Assembly: GCF_900110435.1 (NCBI RefSeq) | Contig: NZ_FODT01000001.1 | Location: 372,001-436,000 of the forward strand | Source: Rhodopseudomonas pseudopalustris | GTDB taxonomy: Bacteria > Pseudomonadota > Alphaproteobacteria > Rhizobiales > Xanthobacteraceae | Direction: 5' to 3' | Length of the DNA: 64,000 bases | In this document: positions 1 to 7,873 of the stretch, one piece after another | Numbering within the stretch: position 1 is the first letter of the stretch | Layout: every line of letters begins with the position of its first letter | Notes under the pieces: model-generated | Databases searched by the model: none | Told to the model about the DNA's origin: nothing | The model's input: the letters and a program-made list of their open reading frames with translations, nothing else | Made by a program: the position numbers and the translations under genes

Positions 1-1
1 G

Positions 2-622
2 GCTGCGACGTTGTCGCCGCTCGACGTTACCGCATCAGGCTCGGACTTCGGCTATCGGCTGCAATTGACCGCCGAGCGGCCGCTGGTGCTGCAAGGCGAC
101 GCTGGCTATTCGCGCAAATCCGACCGCGGCCAGGCTTCGTATTACTACAGCCAGCCTTATTTTGCCGCGCGCGGGACGGTGACGCTCGACGGCCGGGCGG
201 TCGAGGTCAGCGGCACAGCCTGGATGGACCGCGAATGGTCGAGCCAGCCGCTCGCTTCCGACCAGACCGGCTGGGACTGGTTCTCGCTGCATCTCGCCTC
301 CGGCGAGAAGGTGATGCTGTTCCGGCTGCGCCAGAGCGGCGGCCAAGCCTATTTCGCCGGCAACTGGATCGGGCTCGACGGCAAATCCGAGCCGCTCGCG
401 CCGGATGCGATCGCGCTCGAACCGATCGGCTTCACCGAGACCGCTGGCCGCAGACTGCCGACGCGCTGGCGCATCGGCCTGCCCGGCCACGGCCTGTCGA
501 TCGAGACCACACCGCTGAACCCCAACAGCTGGATGGGGACCAGCTTTCCATATTGGGAGGGACCGATCTCATTCAGCGGCAGCCAGGCCGGCATCGGATA
601 TCTTGAGATGACCGGCTATTGA
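2..622 (+). CDS. Lipocalin-like (AttH/CrtC-type) domain protein, C-terminal part
   Basis: The reading frame is open to the left edge, so the N-terminus lies outside the window; about 206 residues are visible and the stop is TGA. The sequence resembles the lipocalin-like domain of AttH/CrtC proteins (COG5621, putative secreted hydrolases): Gly/Trp/Tyr-rich beta strands, a YYYSQPY segment, a GxAWMDREWSSQ segment and a C-terminal YWEGPISFSG segment are typical. In many bacteria such genes sit beside FtsX-like ABC permeases, but the neighbour is out of view here. The biochemical function of this branch is not established; carotenoid hydratase activity should not be assumed. Confidence 0.75.
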   Translation, partial: AATLSPLDVTASGSDFGYRLQLTAERPLVLQGDAGYSRKSDRGQASYYYSQPYFAARGTVTLDGRAVEVSGTAWMDREWSSQPLASDQTGWDWFSLHLASGEKVMLFRLRQSGGQAYFAGNWIGLDGKSEPLAPDAIALEPIGFTETAGRRLPTRWRIGLPGHGLSIETTPLNPNSWMGTSFPYWEGPISFSGSQAGIGYLEMTGY

Positions 623-689
623 GTTCAAGCTGCGACGACAACCGGCGTCCTTGCCGGAAAGAACAAAACATAGGATTGGGAGCTCCGGG

Positions 690-1082
690 ATGTTTCACTA
701 CACCACGATCGCGACCCTGCTGGCGTTGATGTTCTACTTCTACACCACTGTGCAGGTCGCTCGCGCGCGTGCGCTCTATGGCGTCAAGGCGCCGGCGATT
801 TCCGGCCATCCGGATTTCGAGCGCGCCTTCCGGGTGCAGGCCAACACGCTGGAATGGCTGCCGATCTTCCTGCCGTCGCTGTGGCTGTTCGCCTACTATC
901 TCAGCGACGTCTTCGCCGCAGCGCTGGGCGCGGTGTGGATCATCGGCCGCGTGATGTACATGATCGGCTATGCCAATGCGGCCTCGAAGCGCGGCGCGGG
1001 CTTCGCGGTGCAGATGGTCGCCGCCGCGGCGTTGTGGGGCGGCTCGGTCTACGGCGTCGTGCATCAGATGCTGGGTGCTTGA
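690..1082 (+). CDS. MAPEG-family integral membrane protein
   Basis: This 130-residue hydrophobic protein has about four predicted membrane segments and the MAPEG pattern: an N-terminal TM helix, a conserved RxxxxxNTLEWLPIF segment around residues 47-61, and a later GRVMYMIGYA stretch. MAPEG proteins are membrane glutathione transferases or peroxidases and relatives; the substrate here is unknown. The frame opens upstream at a TTG (651), but ATG 690 has a GGAG seven bases ahead and begins directly with the first TM helix, so it is preferred. It lies 67 bp after the lipocalin-like gene on the same strand and may be co-transcribed. The stop is followed within 20 bp by a REP palindrome that carries an IS. 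Confidence 0.8.
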   Translation: MFHYTTIATLLALMFYFYTTVQVARARALYGVKAPAISGHPDFERAFRVQANTLEWLPIFLPSLWLFAYYLSDVFAAALGAVWIIGRVMYMIGYANAASKRGAGFAVQMVAAAALWGGSVYGVVHQMLGA

Positions 1083-1114
1083 CCCGAGCGCAGCCGGCTC
1101 CCTCTCCCGCTTGC

Positions 1115-2253
1115 GAGACCTCTGCGAAACTCGTTGATTTGGCGAGTTTGCCGCTGGAGGGGTGATGGCGTGATGCGATTTGGCTGCGATCGGCGGTTTC
1201 GGCCGCCGTGGCCGCTGATTGTCAGCGGATGGCGGCTGCGGTTCGCAGGTTGTAGGCGATCGAGATCAGATCGAGGTGGAATGCGTTGGCGGTGATGCCT
1301 GCGTAGCGCATGCGGGTGAAGCCGTAGCGGCCTTTCAGTTGGGCGAAGGTGCGTTCGATCGCCTGCCGAACACGGCCGATCAGCTTGTTGCGCACTGCCT
1401 GCCATCGCGGCAGCGCCTTCTGGTGTTTGTTGCGACGATGCTGGATGCGATCCTTGATGCCGCGGGCTTTGAGGGCTTGGCGGCGCGCCCGCTTCTCGTA
1501 GGCCTTGTCGGCATAGACCGCCTTCTCGTCGCCGAGGACGAGATCGTCGGCGACTTCGCTCTCATACGTCTTCGCCCCGGTCAGTTTGCGGGCCCGGATC
1601 AGCCCCGATCCCTGATCGATCGCGATGTGCGCCTTGTAGCCGAAGAACAGCCTTCGTCCGGCGCCGTGCCGTGTCCAGTTGGCCTGCGGGTCGTGTGACG
1701 AACGGCTCTCGACCTCGCGCGGTGTCGATCCCGACGGGGGCGTTCGCCCTGAACTCTGAACCAGGGTGGCGTCGATCAAGGTCCCTGTCTTCAAGACATA
1801 TCCAGCCGCTTCGAGCTGCCGGAGGACCTCCTGAAACAGGGCGTCTCCCAGGCCGGCCTGCTGCAAGGCATTGCGAAACCGGCAAAGCGTCGTCTCGTCG
1901 GGTGTCTGCGCATCCAGCGCGAACCCGCAAAAGCGTCGAAACGAAACCCGGTCGAGCAGGGCCTCTTCGAGGCCGGGGTCGGACAGTCCGTACCACTGCT
2001 GCAGCAGCAAGGCTTTGAACATCGCCAGCGGCGCGTAGGGCGGGCGACCGGTCTCGCCCGGCCGCACCTTGCGGATCAGGACGGCAAGACGGTCCCAATC
2101 GATCAGGCCGGAAATGCGCTCCAGCCGCTCGTTGCGCCCAAAGCCCGCCGGCAGCAAAGCCTCAATGAAACTGTCCTGCGCCATCCCGTTCACCTCCGCC
2201 TACGCGCAAGTGAACCACATCTGGATAGAACAGTCAGGTTTTGCAGAGGCCTC
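1115..2253 (-). mobile_element. IS5-family insertion sequence, copy 1 (about 1.14 kb)
   Basis: A 1139-bp segment recurs almost base for base at 16967-18105. Its ends are imperfect inverted repeats: the left end reads GAGACCTCTGCGAAA and the complement of the right end GAGGCCTCTGCAAAA (2 mismatches in 15). It is flanked by GCTTGC on both sides, the centre of a REP palindrome. Because that site is itself palindromic, the true target duplication could be read as 2 bp (TT), 4 bp (CTTG) or 6 bp. It carries one transposase gene, about 107 bp of non-coding left end and 60 bp of right end. It looks intact. Confidence 0.93.
1222..2193 (-). CDS. IS5-family DDE transposase, copy 1
   Basis: A 323-residue transposase. 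The N-terminal third (about 1-110) is the InsH-like DUF772 domain with the PYAPLAMFKALLLQQWYGLSD motif region. The catalytic DDE domain follows, with the first Asp in TLIDATLVQ, the second in VYADKAYEKR and the Glu in the AIERTFAQLKGRYG signature (the Y/R/E/K region of IS4/IS5 enzymes). All three acidic residues are present and there is no frameshift, so the enzyme is probably active. The protein is identical to copy 2. Long open frames on the opposite strand are coding shadows. Confidence 0.95.
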   Translation of the reverse strand: MNGMAQDSFIEALLPAGFGRNERLERISGLIDWDRLAVLIRKVRPGETGRPPYAPLAMFKALLLQQWYGLSDPGLEEALLDRVSFRRFCGFALDAQTPDETTLCRFRNALQQAGLGDALFQEVLRQLEAAGYVLKTGTLIDATLVQSSGRTPPSGSTPREVESRSSHDPQANWTRHGAGRRLFFGYKAHIAIDQGSGLIRARKLTGAKTYESEVADDLVLGDEKAVYADKAYEKRARRQALKARGIKDRIQHRRNKHQKALPRWQAVRNKLIGRVRQAIERTFAQLKGRYGFTRMRYAGITANAFHLDLISIAYNLRTAAAIR

Positions 2254-2368
2254 GCTTGCGGGAGAGGAGGGGTGAGGGCCGCCAGGCAGTGAGTCAGCGA
2301 TCCGCCGAGAGGAGTGCCCTCACCCGGATCGCTGCGCGATCCGACCTCTCCCGCAAGCGGGAGAGGTC
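2254..2368. repeat. Composite REP (BIME-like) repeat interrupted by IS copy 1
   Basis: Two copies of a palindrome of the form CCTCTCCCGC(TT/AA)GCGGGAGAGG bound this block: one at 2343-2368 and one whose halves lie at 1101-1114 and 2254-2267, separated by the IS. Between them are ggtgaggg and gcgatcc modules. The reverse complement of this block matches 16851-16966 over its whole length, so it is a dispersed composite repeat of about 115 bp. The remaining 86 bp to the next gene end hold nothing recognisable. Confidence 0.85.
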
Positions 2369-2454
2369 GCGCAGCGCTCGGCGCGATCTGATCAAGACAA
2401 AGCCGACGCCCCTGTCGGAGCGCCGGCCTCGCTTTCAACCAATCCTGCGATCGC

Positions 2455-3648
2455 TTACTTGGTCAGCGGACAGCCGCTCTCCGCCGCAGTCGGGAACGCC
2501 TTGTCGCCCTCGACCGTCGAAATCAGCTTGTAGTAGTCCCACGGCTTCTTCGACTCCGCAGGCGCCTTGACCTCGAACAGATACAGATCGTGGACGAAGC
2601 GGCCATTGGCGAGCACCTTGCCCTTGGCGAAGGCGTCGTCGACCGGCAGCTCCTTGAGCTTCTTCGTCACCGCCTCGGTGTCCTTGGTGCCCGCCGCCTT
2701 CACCGCCTTGAGGTAGGACAGCGTCGCCGAATAGGTACCGGCCTGGATCATGTTCGGCATCCGGTTGGTGCGCTTGAAGAACCGATCGGCGAACTCGCGG
2801 GACTTGTCGTCACGATCCCAGTAATACGCTTCGGTCAGCACCAGGCCCTGCGCCGCCTTGAGGCCGAGGCCGTGGACTTCCGCGAGCGTCATCAGCAGGC
2901 CGGCGAGCTTCTGGCCGCCAGCGACGACGCCGAATTCCGCCGCCTGCTTGATCGAATTGGCGGTGTCGAGGCCGGCATTTGCGAGGCCGACGACCTTCGC
3001 CTTGGAGCTTTGTGCCTGCAGCAGGAACGAGGAGAAGTCCGAGGAATTCAGCGGATGGCGGACCGCGCCGAGCACCTTGCCGCCGCTGGCCTGAACGATT
3101 TCGCCGGTGTCTTTCTCGAGCGCGTAGCCGAACGCGTAGTCCGCGGTGAGGAAGAACCAGGTGTCGCCACCCGACTTCACCAGCGCGCCGCCGGTGCCGA
3201 CCGCGAGCGCGTGGGTGTCGAACGCCCAGTGGAAGCCATAGGGCTGGCAGGCGTCGCCGGTGATCCGCGAAGTCGCGGCGCCGACCACGATGTCGATCTT
3301 CTTCTTTTCTCGCGAGAGGTCCTGGATCGCCAGCGCCACCGACGACGTCGTCAGTTCGGTGATCATGTCGACGCCCTCGACGTCGTACCATTTGCGCGCA
3401 ATCGAGATCGCGGTGTCGGGCTTGTTCTGATGGTCGGCGGAAACCAGTTCGACCTTCTGACCGAGCACTTCGCCGCCGAAATCCTCAATCGCCATCTTGG
3501 CCGCTTCGAGCGACCACTTGCCACCGTAGTCGGCATAGACGCCGGACTGATCGTTGAGGATGCCGATCTTGACGCCTTGCGCCGACGCCGGAGTAACGGC
3601 AAGCAGGGCGCTGGACGCCAGCGCGGCGGAGAGAAGTTTGAAGTTCAT
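2455..3648 (-). CDS. Branched-chain amino acid type ABC transporter substrate-binding protein (orphan)
   Basis: A 397-residue periplasmic binding protein of the LivJ/LivK (Peripla_BP_6) family. A Sec signal peptide occupies residues 1 to about 24, ending in ASAQG, followed by a strand KIGILNDQSGVYADYGG typical of the mature start. ATG 3648 is chosen because a GGGAGG lies eight bases ahead and the signal peptide starts there; the frame opens 12 codons earlier. These proteins deliver amino acids, amides or aromatic acids to LivHMGF permeases. No permease or ATPase gene is adjacent, so it must use a transporter encoded elsewhere. The ligand cannot be read from the sequence. Confidence 0.9.
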   Translation of the reverse strand: MNFKLLSAALASSALLAVTPASAQGVKIGILNDQSGVYADYGGKWSLEAAKMAIEDFGGEVLGQKVELVSADHQNKPDTAISIARKWYDVEGVDMITELTTSSVALAIQDLSREKKKIDIVVGAATSRITGDACQPYGFHWAFDTHALAVGTGGALVKSGGDTWFFLTADYAFGYALEKDTGEIVQASGGKVLGAVRHPLNSSDFSSFLLQAQSSKAKVVGLANAGLDTANSIKQAAEFGVVAGGQKLAGLLMTLAEVHGLGLKAAQGLVLTEAYYWDRDDKSREFADRFFKRTNRMPNMIQAGTYSATLSYLKAVKAAGTKDTEAVTKKLKELPVDDAFAKGKVLANGRFVHDLYLFEVKAPAESKKPWDYYKLISTVEGDKAFPTAAESGCPLTK

Positions 3649-3725
3649 CGAGTGTGCCTCCCAGTTTTTGGTTGGCCGGCACACTATTCAAGAAGCCATC
3701 GGCTGCCCAGCGGATTTTTGCTGCG

Positions 3726-3765
3726 GATGCGTGACGGCGGCAGCATCGTGCCGCCGCCGCGCATC
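3726..3765. other. Long hairpin just downstream of the outer-membrane protein gene
   Basis: CGGCGGCA and TGCCGCCG (3735-3742 and 3749-3756) form a perfect 8-bp stem, and GATGCG/CGCATC (3726-3731, 3760-3765) can extend it. It begins 6 bp past the stop of the minus-strand porin-like gene. No T-run follows in that direction, so it is a better candidate for a 3' end stabiliser than a classical intrinsic terminator. Confidence 0.45.
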
Positions 3766-3770
3766 ATTGC

Positions 3771-5459
3771 CTAGTTCAGCGTGTCGAACTTGTAGGCGGC
3801 CTGCAGGAAGGTTCCATAGCGCTCGGTGCGTTCCGGCAAGGTCTGGCACGGACACTCCGAGCCGAAGATGTTGGTGTAGGCATTGGTGGTCGCCCACATC
3901 GCCCAATAGCGCGCGCCGGCACCGACGCTGAAGGCATTGTTGAACTGGTACGACAGGATCGCTTCGAGCTGCACGCCCTGCCCGGTTCCCTGTTCCGGCG
4001 ATACAGTATCGGTGACATCGGTACGCATCACGTGATTATCGACACCGAAGGTCTTCACATAAGGCAGATAGGCGGCGTCGGCGGAGAGCTTCAACCCGCG
4101 GCCGAGTCCGATTTCGCCGTTGAAGCCGACCCGGAGCGAATGCCAGGTATTGTTTTGCGTCATCGCGAGAACGGTGTTGGGAACCGGATCGGCACAGACC
4201 TGCCCCGTCGGGCCGGCCGTCTGGACGCAGCCATAGGCCGATTTATTCTCGCGATAATAATTGTAACCGACGAAGCCGCCGAATTTGTAATCCGGTCCGC
4301 GCAGCAGATTGTAGCCGAGGTCGAGCGTCGCATAGGCGATGCTGCCCTTGACCGGATCGTGGAGCGTGTTGGAATACGGGATGCCTCTATTGGCAATCCA
4401 GTCCTCGTCGTTCATGCGTCCGCTCAGCAGCGTTCCGCCGCCGGCGAAGCCCTTGAGGAACATGTCGTAGGGACCATCGACGCGGCCGAACGCCTCGCCC
4501 GACGCCGCCGTGCTCTGATAGGTCAGCCGCGAAATCAGATGATTCTGGCTCCCCTGATTGACGGTATTGCCGAGGTCTTTCTGGAAACGGCCGGAGCTGT
4601 ACCAGACCCGGCCGCCGACCTCGACTGCGCCGCGCTCGACGATCTCGTTCGCGGCCTGGCTTCCGCGCAGATGATAGTCGTCGAAGCGCGCGTCGACATC
4701 GCCGCCGAATTTGAGGTTGAGCCCGACTTTCACCGCGTGCAAATCCTGGCTCACTTTGCTGGTGCCCTGCGGCGTCGGGAAGTAGCCGACCCATGGAACC
4801 AGCCGATAGCTCGCAGGCGTCGCCATATCGCTGCTGCCGAAATTGGCGTAGTTATATTCGAACTTGACCGACCAGGCCGGCGCCAGCGCCTGCTCGATGC
4901 CGGCGCCCGCGGTCCAGCCCCAGCGGCCGTCGCTATTGTCGGTCGAGGAGCGGAGCGGATTTCCGACGGTGATGTCTAGTCGTTCGCTGAGGAAGGCTGC
5001 GCCGCCTTTGGCGTAGAGCAGCGTGCGGCCTCCGGGGCCGGTGACGAGGCCGGCGCGGCCGGTCAAGGTCGCCAGCGCATCCTGGCGGACGCGGCAGTTC
5101 GCCGAGATGACGAGGCCGGACGAGACCATGCAGCTATTGGTGCCGTTGCCGTTCAGCGCGCTGAGGTCGGCCTCGACGCCGATCAGCCAGTTCGCATTCG
5201 GCTGGTAGTTGTAGCCGAACTGAATGCCGGCCATCGCCGCCGGGCTACGGACGTTGCCGCCATAGATGCCGGGGCCGGCGGGATCGCTGAAGCTCGACGC
5301 GCCGAAGCTGCCGCCGAGATGGGCGCCCCAATACAGGCCGGTCCAGTTCCACAACACCGGCGCTGCCGGGGGCAGCGGAGGCAGAAGCGGCAGATCGGCG
5401 GCGGCGGCGGTTCCAGCGGCCAGAGTGATGGCGGCCGCAGCAAAAATGATTTGACGCAT
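3771..5459 (-). CDS. Outer-membrane protein with two fused beta-barrel halves (Omp25-like N-terminus)
   Basis: A 562-residue protein with a signal peptide ending in AGTAAAADLP. Residues about 30-255 look like a complete Omp25/RopB-type surface protein: NWTGLYWGAHLGGSFG start, GIQFGYNYQ, GVEADLSALNG, LLYAKGGAAF, and a strand ending HAVKVGLNLKFGGD that resembles the closing strand of such barrels. About 300 further residues follow with their own amphipathic strands (GGRVWYSSGRF, YATLDLGYNLL, FGGFVGYNYY, VGAGARYWAMW) and a terminal aromatic strand ending YKFDTLN. Usual Omp25 proteins have about 210-260 residues, so this is about twice the length. ATG 5459 starts the signal peptide; an in-frame start at 5510 would add 17 residues. 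Function unknown, probably a structural or adhesive outer-membrane protein. Confidence 0.8.
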   Translation of the reverse strand: MRQIIFAAAAITLAAGTAAAADLPLLPPLPPAAPVLWNWTGLYWGAHLGGSFGASSFSDPAGPGIYGGNVRSPAAMAGIQFGYNYQPNANWLIGVEADLSALNGNGTNSCMVSSGLVISANCRVRQDALATLTGRAGLVTGPGGRTLLYAKGGAAFLSERLDITVGNPLRSSTDNSDGRWGWTAGAGIEQALAPAWSVKFEYNYANFGSSDMATPASYRLVPWVGYFPTPQGTSKVSQDLHAVKVGLNLKFGGDVDARFDDYHLRGSQAANEIVERGAVEVGGRVWYSSGRFQKDLGNTVNQGSQNHLISRLTYQSTAASGEAFGRVDGPYDMFLKGFAGGGTLLSGRMNDEDWIANRGIPYSNTLHDPVKGSIAYATLDLGYNLLRGPDYKFGGFVGYNYYRENKSAYGCVQTAGPTGQVCADPVPNTVLAMTQNNTWHSLRVGFNGEIGLGRGLKLSADAAYLPYVKTFGVDNHVMRTDVTDTVSPEQGTGQGVQLEAILSYQFNNAFSVGAGARYWAMWATTNAYTNIFGSECPCQTLPERTERYGTFLQAAYKFDTLN

Positions 5460-5471
5460 CGGGCTCACACA

Positions 5472-5499
5472 ATTGGTCGGCACCAAGATGCCGACCAAT
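5472..5499 (-). promoter_or_regulatory. Perfect 11-bp hairpin in the 5' leader of the outer-membrane protein gene
   Basis: ATTGGTCGGCA and TGCCGACCAAT form an 11-bp perfect stem around a 6-nt loop, ending 13 bases upstream of the chosen ATG. In the mRNA it would sit next to the ribosome-binding region, which has no strong Shine-Dalgarno. It could control translation or mRNA stability; alternatively, as DNA, it could be an operator. If the longer start at 5510 were real, it would be coding. Confidence 0.5.
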
Positions 5500-5548
5500 C
5501 TGCGCGCCATGGATTAAAAATCCGGTAACCCTGTTTGTTAGTTCGCCG

Positions 5549-7435
5549 CTAACCATGCGCAACAAGGCCGCGCAGCACCAGACGGTTGAGGCGTCCGGCG
5601 AAGGCGGCGGGGTCTTCCGGCAATTCGCCGTCGAGGATCTGCGCCTGCTCCAGCAGCAGGAACGACAGATCGGTGGCGTCGGCCTTGTCGGCTTTGGCAT
5701 CAGCCAAAGCGGCGACCAGCGGATGGCCGAGATTGATTTCCAGCACCGGCTTGGTGGCGGCGCCCTTGTTGGCGCGGGCCAGCATTTTTTCCAGTTCGCG
5801 GTCCGGACCGAAACCGCCGGCGACCAGGCACGACGCGCTGGAGGTCAGCCGCTGCGACGCCTTGACGTCGCTGACCCGCTCGCCGAGCGCGTCCTTGATC
5901 ACCGCGATCACGGTGGCCTCGTCGGCCTTGGTTTCGTCCGGCTTGTCGTCCGGCTTGTCGGCGTCGAGCTTCGGGATCAGGTCGAAATTGACGTCGCCCT
6001 GGCTCAGTGACTTCAGCGGCTTGCCGCCGAAATCGAGCTGGCCCGAGGTCCAGAACGCATCGACCCCGTCGGTCAGCAGCAGCACCTCGATGCCGCGCGC
6101 GGTCGCCGATTCCAGCTTCGGGTTCGATTTCAGCCGCTCGATCGAATCGCCGACCAGATAATAGATCTCGGTCTGGTTCTCCTTCATCGCCTCGACATAT
6201 TGCGACAGCGTGCGCTTTTCGCCGGCCGTGGTGGTGAAGCGCGCCAGCGCCAGCAGCTTTTCGCGGCGCTCATAATCCTCGTACAGGCCTTCCTTCAGCA
6301 CCGGGCCGAACGCCTCCCAGATCCTGGCGAAGTCCTCCGGCTTCTTGTCGGCAAGGCTTTCCAGCTCGCCGATCACCTTGCCGGTGACCGCCTTGCGGAT
6401 CTGCGCGAGCTGCGGATTGTTCTGCAGCATCTCGCGCGACAGGTTCAGCGGCAGGTCCTCGGAGTCGATTACGCCGCGCAGGAAGCGCAGATAGGGCGGC
6501 AACAGATCGGCGTCCGCGGTGATGAAGACGCGGCGGACATACAGCTTGATCCGCCCCTTGCGCTCCGGCTCGAACAGATCGAACGGCTTGGTGGCGGGCG
6601 CGAACAGCAGCACCGCGTAGGATTGCCGGCCCTCGGCGCGGTAGTGCAGCGTCATCGCCGGCTCGTCGAAGGCGCCGGCGATCTGCTTGTAGGCCTGATT
6701 GTAATCCTCTTCGGTCAGTTCGGATTTCGACCGCTGCCACAGCGCGCTGGCCGAATTGATCTGGCGCGGCTCGCCCTCTTCCGGCACCAGCTCGATCGGA
6801 AACTGGATGTTGTCGGAATATTCCGAAACGATCCGCTCGATCTGATAGGCCTCGAGATATTTCGCGGCGTCGGGCTTCAGATGCAGCACGATCTCGGTGC
6901 CGCGCACGACGCGCGCCGCGGCTTCCTCCGAGGCGGGCGCGATCTCGAAGCCGGCCCCGCCCGACGACGACCAGGTCCAGACCTCGCCGGAGCCGGCGCG
7001 GCGGCTGGTGACGACGATGTTGTCGGCGACCATGAAGGCGGCATAGAAGCCGACGCCGAACTGGCCGATCAGCCCGGCGCCGTCCTTGGCTTCGGTGAGC
7101 TTCGTCAGGAACGATTTGGTGCCGGATTTGGCGATGGTGCCGAGATTGTCGATCAGCTCCTGGCGATTCATGCCGATGCCGTTGTCGATCACCGTCAGCG
7201 TGTCGGGCGCCTTGCGCGGGACGATCTGGATCTTCGGCGCGCCGCCGGCCTCCATCAGCGCCGGGGTCGCGATCGACTCGTAACGCAGCTTGTCGAGCGC
7301 GTCGGAGGCGTTGGAAATCAGCTCGCGCAGGAAAATGTCGGTCTCGGAATAGACCGAGTGCACCATCAGGTTCAAAAGCTCGGCCACCTCGGCCTGGAAC
7401 GGCTTCGTCTCGCTGGCGGTATCAATCGTGGTCAT
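5549..7435 (-). CDS. htpG: Hsp90 chaperone HtpG
   Basis: A 628-residue cytosolic ATP-dependent chaperone of normal bacterial length. The N-terminal GHKL ATPase is clear: [18 protein letters not shown] (about 38-55) with the magnesium-binding Asn, DNGIGM (about 95-100), [11 protein letters not shown] (about 125-135) and GTEIVLHL. The middle domain has the LYVRRVFI and [14 protein letters not shown] segments with the catalytic-loop Arg. The C-terminal dimerisation region ends without MEEVD, as in bacteria. It is transcribed alone, with an RpoH-like promoter candidate upstream. Confidence 0.98.
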   Translation of the reverse strand: MTTIDTASETKPFQAEVAELLNLMVHSVYSETDIFLRELISNASDALDKLRYESIATPALMEAGGAPKIQIVPRKAPDTLTVIDNGIGMNRQELIDNLGTIAKSGTKSFLTKLTEAKDGAGLIGQFGVGFYAAFMVADNIVVTSRRAGSGEVWTWSSSGGAGFEIAPASEEAAARVVRGTEIVLHLKPDAAKYLEAYQIERIVSEYSDNIQFPIELVPEEGEPRQINSASALWQRSKSELTEEDYNQAYKQIAGAFDEPAMTLHYRAEGRQSYAVLLFAPATKPFDLFEPERKGRIKLYVRRVFITADADLLPPYLRFLRGVIDSEDLPLNLSREMLQNNPQLAQIRKAVTGKVIGELESLADKKPEDFARIWEAFGPVLKEGLYEDYERREKLLALARFTTTAGEKRTLSQYVEAMKENQTEIYYLVGDSIERLKSNPKLESATARGIEVLLLTDGVDAFWTSGQLDFGGKPLKSLSQGDVNFDLIPKLDADKPDDKPDETKADEATVIAVIKDALGERVSDVKASQRLTSSASCLVAGGFGPDRELEKMLARANKGAATKPVLEINLGHPLVAALADAKADKADATDLSFLLLEQAQILDGELPEDPAAFAGRLNRLVLRGLVAHG

Positions 7436-7479
7436 GAGGAACGCTCAATCCTGAACAAGAGGGAATGGGGGAACTCCGG

Positions 7480-7507
7480 ATATAGCGCGCGGAAGGATGA
7501 TGGCAAG
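7480..7507 (-). promoter_or_regulatory. Candidate sigma-32 (RpoH) promoter of htpG
   Basis: On the minus strand CTTG (7504-7507) is followed after 18 bp by CTATAT (7480-7485), close to the alphaproteobacterial heat-shock promoter pattern of CTTG, 17-18 bp, CYTATNT. The -10 lies about 45 bp before the htpG start codon. The match and the identity of the gene support each other; transcription was not measured. Confidence 0.55.
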
Positions 7508-7873
7508 GCGGAGCCGTGCTGCGATTGCGCTGCATGTGGACGATGCGGCGTCACCAGCAAAGCCGTCATCCGACCAGCTATTGGCCCGGCTGGTGCGCCC
7601 AGCCAAGTGATCTGTCCCGCTTCACAAGCGCCATCGAGAAGCGCCCCTCACGGACAGGACGATGCGGACAATATTCATATTAGGAATCTTGCCAAACGAC
7701 GAGTGACGGCGCCCCCATACCCTTGCTGCACTTTAACACGAACTCCTTGTTGGGGAGTTCAAGATACTATATTTTACGGATGTGGTCGGGAGGTCTGCAG
7801 ACGTGGACCGTTGGGATTGACTTATTCCACCCGGCCGCCCGCTTATCTATAAATTTCATGCAGCTTATTTTTC
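7508..7873. other. Intergenic stretch with rising AT content before the DUF3800 gene
   Basis: No credible gene is seen. From about 7670 the composition becomes much richer in A and T than flanking DNA. A short perfect inverted repeat GAACTCC/GGAGTTC (7740-7746, 7754-7760) is present, and TTGACT near 7818 upstream of TATCTATAA near 7845 could belong to a promoter, although the spacing is not ideal. The change in composition suggests that the boundary of an acquired segment lies here. Confidence 0.4.

Noticed and set aside
1219-1698. 159-codon frame opposite the transposase, present in both IS copies
   Set aside because: Conserved only because the IS is duplicated; it begins in the IS end and lies within the transposase antisense strand.
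2590-3774. 394-codon open frame on the plus strand
   Set aside because: Antisense shadow of the Liv-type binding protein gene, rich in Arg/Ala/Leu with no domain pattern.
6200-7852. 550-codon open frame on the plus strand
   Set aside because: It is antisense to htpG, a certain gene; its composition is the mirror of the htpG codons and it shows no family motifs.
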